The position numbers and the translations under genes were made by a program. The notes under the pieces are model-generated. The model saw only the letters and a program-made list of their open reading frames with translations, ran no database searches and was not told the origin of the DNA. This document shows, one piece after another, positions 4,334 to 6,586 of a stretch of DNA of 6,586 bases (position 1 is its first letter; the number at the start of each line of letters is the position of its first letter). The stretch spans positions 1-6,586 of the forward strand of contig JABJOR010000296.1 of the NCBI GenBank assembly GCA_018664265.1. Reading direction: 5' to 3'. The stretch is from Rhodospirillales bacterium (GTDB taxonomy: Bacteria > Pseudomonadota > Alphaproteobacteria > Rhodospirillales > Casp-alpha2).

Positions 4334-6586
4334 TGTCCCGTCACCTTTCGAGCTGCACAGTTCAATTCAATAACAGATGATTTAAGCAACTCACTAAATG
4401 TGCGCTCAGCGCAGCCAATAGCGGCAGGCAAACCAAATTCCGCGCACCGAATAGCCATGTGAGAATTTGCCCCGCCAAATTGGGTAACCAGCCCTGAAAT
4501 GTCATGTGTAAATATCCAATCAAATCCAGGGTCGGCACTTTCAATCAGAACAATTTGGCCATCAAGATTCGCGGCCTCATTTGTATGCAAATGTAAAATA
4601 GGGGCGGTAACGGTTTTATTTGTAATAAAGGTGGCCTGTCCCCGTGCTGGGTAAACAACATCAATATCATCGGGCTCTGTAATCAGATAAGGCAGTCGAA
4701 CTGCACGGGTTAGTTGGTGAGCCTCTCTCCCTGCAATAGCCACTTCAGATAATTTATTGATATCTTCGTGATTTTCCAAAAAGCTCATGATTTTTATGTG
4801 CGAAAGATCGTCGCGGGATAGGCCGACGGCCTCCCCCCAGTTACCTATCTCGACAAGGGCATCACTTATTCCACGGGAAAATGCATATTTTGCCTTTTCC
4901 CGTGCCGCAATAGCTGTTCCAATATATTCCCATAGGTGCTGAGGTCCGATATCAAAATTCAATTCCTTAAGTAGAGACGCGACAGCTGCTTCTTTATGGG
5001 AAGGGATACTGAAGTCATGCGGATTAGTTGGCCCTTCAGGAGCTTGGTGTCGAGGCTCGACATTTAAATATAAATCCGGCTTCTCGTCATACCGCCAGGA
5101 AAGAATATCATATGTACCTGGGCGAAGATGGCCATGCCGGGCAAGAAAGATTTCTTCTTGCAGCACGCCCGCCGTAACAGCTTTTAAATCGCCAACAATA
5201 TCTGCCGCAACGGTATGAATACTGCGCATGAAATTATTGATGTCATCATCCGAAAGTACGTCGCGGACGACCAGGGATTTGAGGAATGAAACTCCAATGA
5301 AAGCATGACGAGCCAAGATCGAAAACGGCAACGTACCGTATTGAATGCACTCTTCCAAAATGTCTCTAACCCGTTCTATTGGATGTCCTTGTGGCGAAGT
5401 GGTATGTTTAATAAGGACGCGGTCTGTTATAGCCAATTGCTGAAGTAAGCCCTCGCTTCCGGGACTCACTGCTTTCCAGGTCAGGTCTTGAAGCGCATCA
5501 TGAAATGTGCCCAGATCGGTAACCGAAAATCCTGAATCGCGAAGAACCTGCGTTCGCTCAGCGTAGGCAAAATCAAGACACGTAATAGCAATTTCAAATT
5601 CTAACTTATCGTGCATCTCCCTATTTTCAGCCAATCGAAGCAGTTGAAAATTAACTAAACGTTCTGCAATTCCATTATCAAGGCCTTCTGGAATAAAAGA
5701 ATTAAGACTGTTTCGGACATCGATATAAGGGCGCCCTACGAAGTCAGTTAAAAGAGGCTTTTCAATATTTTTATAGCCCATCTTCGCACGGGCCTGACTC
5801 CAAGTTTTATCTGTAATTAAAAATTTATAGAGAGAAAGCGCCAAACCTCTCGGCGTGTTTCCTATCATCTCAGCCGGGTTCCAATCAGGCATTTCGCCCA
5901 GAATGGTTGATGAGCCGACGATACCGGTTAGCGGATTCTGAAGATCTTCAATCGCTTGACGTGTTTCGGCAAGCTTTTCATCAATCACTTGATCGGAAAC
6001 CAAATTCCAGGAACTGCGCGCCGCCAGTGGGCGAACCTGAAGAATATGGACCGTCTGATTGGATGTCATGCAGAATTCGATATCAAGTTCATGACTGTTT
6101 GTTACGGCCTCAATTTCCTGCACGGCTTCCACCAATTTGCGCATTCTGGGTGAATGCAGGGCATTGGGGTTGGCCCGATGGACCATCACCATTTTGCCGA
6201 CGGCGCCGGATGTGACGGTATCCGTCCGGCCGCTGTAGTCATCATAGTTTATGACATAATAGGGGCTACCGGTATCGAGGTCGCGGGTCAGAATGACGCC
6301 GGACAAAACAACACCTTGGACCATGGGCTGAATTAGGACTTCCTGGTTGGCATAGTTATCGCCATAAGAAGCGATGACGGCATCGACGGCAGGGGCAAAC
6401 TCTTCAGTTGTCGATTTCACATCAATCATACTTAGGAACGCGCCGGCATTCGAATTATGGATGGTGTCCTCATCCGTTGAACTAGACCGAACTGCCAGGC
6501 GAACAGAGGAAAAGCGGCTGATTACTTTTCTAATTTCCGCATCTCGTTCGATCTCCCACTTACTAACGGGAATAATTTCAAAAGGC
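4330..6586 (-). CDS. PEP-synthase-like phosphotransferase, probable L-glutamine kinase (Cj1418-type), 5' end cut by window edge
   Basis: The frame is open to the right edge, giving 751 residues (numbered here from the edge). AVRSSSTDED (31-40) followed by SNAGAFL (45-51) is the ATP-grasp signature of PPDK/PEP-synthase proteins. VLIQPMVQGVVLSG (83-96) and DIEFCM...ILQVRPL (168-187) complete that domain. Because AVRSSS precedes it, the ATG at 6429 (residue 53) is an internal Met; perhaps a few tens of residues are missing. Family-like motifs GEMPDWNPAEMIG (230-242) and RHGHLRPGTYDI (483-494, at 5104-5139) lie in the central part, which should bind the acceptor. The C-terminal swivelling domain has GGANSHMAIR with phospho-carrier His709 (codon 4459-4461). 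There is no PEP/pyruvate barrel, so this is not PEP synthase. Cj1418 uses ATP to phosphorylate the amide nitrogen of L-glutamine, giving AMP and phosphate, and the two downstream genes fit that pathway. Rifampin phosphotransferase shares the architecture but not this context. Confidence 0.88.
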   Translation of the reverse strand, partial: PFEIIPVSKWEIERDAEIRKVISRFSSVRLAVRSSSTDEDTIHNSNAGAFLSMIDVKSTTEEFAPAVDAVIASYGDNYANQEVLIQPMVQGVVLSGVILTRDLDTGSPYYVINYDDYSGRTDTVTSGAVGKMVMVHRANPNALHSPRMRKLVEAVQEIEAVTNSHELDIEFCMTSNQTVHILQVRPLAARSSWNLVSDQVIDEKLAETRQAIEDLQNPLTGIVGSSTILGEMPDWNPAEMIGNTPRGLALSLYKFLITDKTWSQARAKMGYKNIEKPLLTDFVGRPYIDVRNSLNSFIPEGLDNGIAERLVNFQLLRLAENREMHDKLEFEIAITCLDFAYAERTQVLRDSGFSVTDLGTFHDALQDLTWKAVSPGSEGLLQQLAITDRVLIKHTTSPQGHPIERVRDILEECIQYGTLPFSILARHAFIGVSFLKSLVVRDVLSDDDINNFMRSIHTVAADIVGDLKAVTAGVLQEEIFLARHGHLRPGTYDILSWRYDEKPDLYLNVEPRHQAPEGPTNPHDFSIPSHKEAAVASLLKELNFDIGPQHLWEYIGTAIAAREKAKYAFSRGISDALVEIGNWGEAVGLSRDDLSHIKIMSFLENHEDINKLSEVAIAGREAHQLTRAVRLPYLITEPDDIDVVYPARGQATFITNKTVTAPILHLHTNEAANLDGQIVLIESADPGFDWIFTHDISGLVTQFGGANSHMAIRCAEFGLPAAIGCAERTFSELLKSSVIELNCAARKVTGH
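4342..4348 (-). promoter_or_regulatory. Ribosome binding site for the TTG start of the hydrolase gene
   Basis: Minus-strand AAAGGTG ends eight bases before the TTG at 4331-4333, inside the last codons of the kinase gene. With the four-base TTGA start/stop overlap it supports TTG as the real start and translational coupling to the kinase. Confidence 0.6.

Noticed and set aside
5907..6215. Plus-strand 102-codon open frame
   Set aside because: It is antisense to conserved kinase sequence (the ATP-grasp domain end), with a low-complexity basic translation and no ribosome site.
4330..6429. Complete gene starting at the ATG at 6429
   Set aside because: The frame continues upstream into AVRSSSTDED...SNAGAFL, the conserved ATP-grasp signature, so this Met is internal and the gene runs off the window.
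4330..6586. Phosphoenolpyruvate synthase or pyruvate phosphate dikinase
   Set aside because: The protein ends with the phosphohistidine domain and lacks the C-terminal PEP/pyruvate-binding barrel; the neighbours fit glutamine kinase.

Overview
The window holds six genes, all read on the minus strand and packed with at most 147 bases between them, so the order of transcription runs from the right edge to the left edge. The gene at the right edge lacks its 5' end and the gene at the left edge lacks its 3' end. GC content is moderate (roughly 40-45% by eye, higher near 6120-6330). The protein families fit a Gram-negative bacterium with a surface polysaccharide or glycan modification locus. An alphaproteobacterium is a guess I cannot support from a marker gene.

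Right part (2907-6586): three tightly coupled genes encode a PEP-synthase-like kinase (ATP-grasp plus phosphohistidine domain, no PEP barrel), a class I glutamine amidotransferase-like hydrolase with a Cys-His-Glu triad, and a LicC-like nucleotidyltransferase. Singly they would be annotated as 'PEP synthase', 'PuuD-like' and 'phosphocholine cytidylyltransferase'. Together they match the cytidine diphosphoramidate pathway known from the Campylobacter jejuni capsule (Cj1418 L-glutamine kinase, Cj1417 gamma-glutamyl-CDP-amidate hydrolase, Cj1416 CTP:phosphoglutamine cytidylyltransferase). The expected sequence is: Gln + ATP gives L-glutamine phosphate; with CTP this gives CDP-L-glutamine; hydrolysis gives cytidine diphosphoramidate plus glutamate.

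Left part (1-2844): two unrelated-looking sulfotransferase-fold proteins (296 and 344 aa) and a SAM-dependent methyltransferase follow in the same direction. In Campylobacter the activated phosphoramidate is further phosphorylated to a 3'-phospho-CDP-amidate, a nucleotide with the same 3'-phosphate feature that sulfotransferases recognise in PAPS. The most interesting reading is therefore that one or both sulfotransferase-fold proteins transfer phosphoramidate to a glycan, and the methyltransferase may methylate it or a sugar. A plain sulfation role remains possible. The Cj1415-type 3'-kinase is not in the window.

No RNA genes, mobile elements, CRISPR arrays or origins were seen. Non-coding sequence is limited to three short gaps (147, 63 and 62 bases); the largest carries a clear inverted repeat upstream of the methyltransferase.
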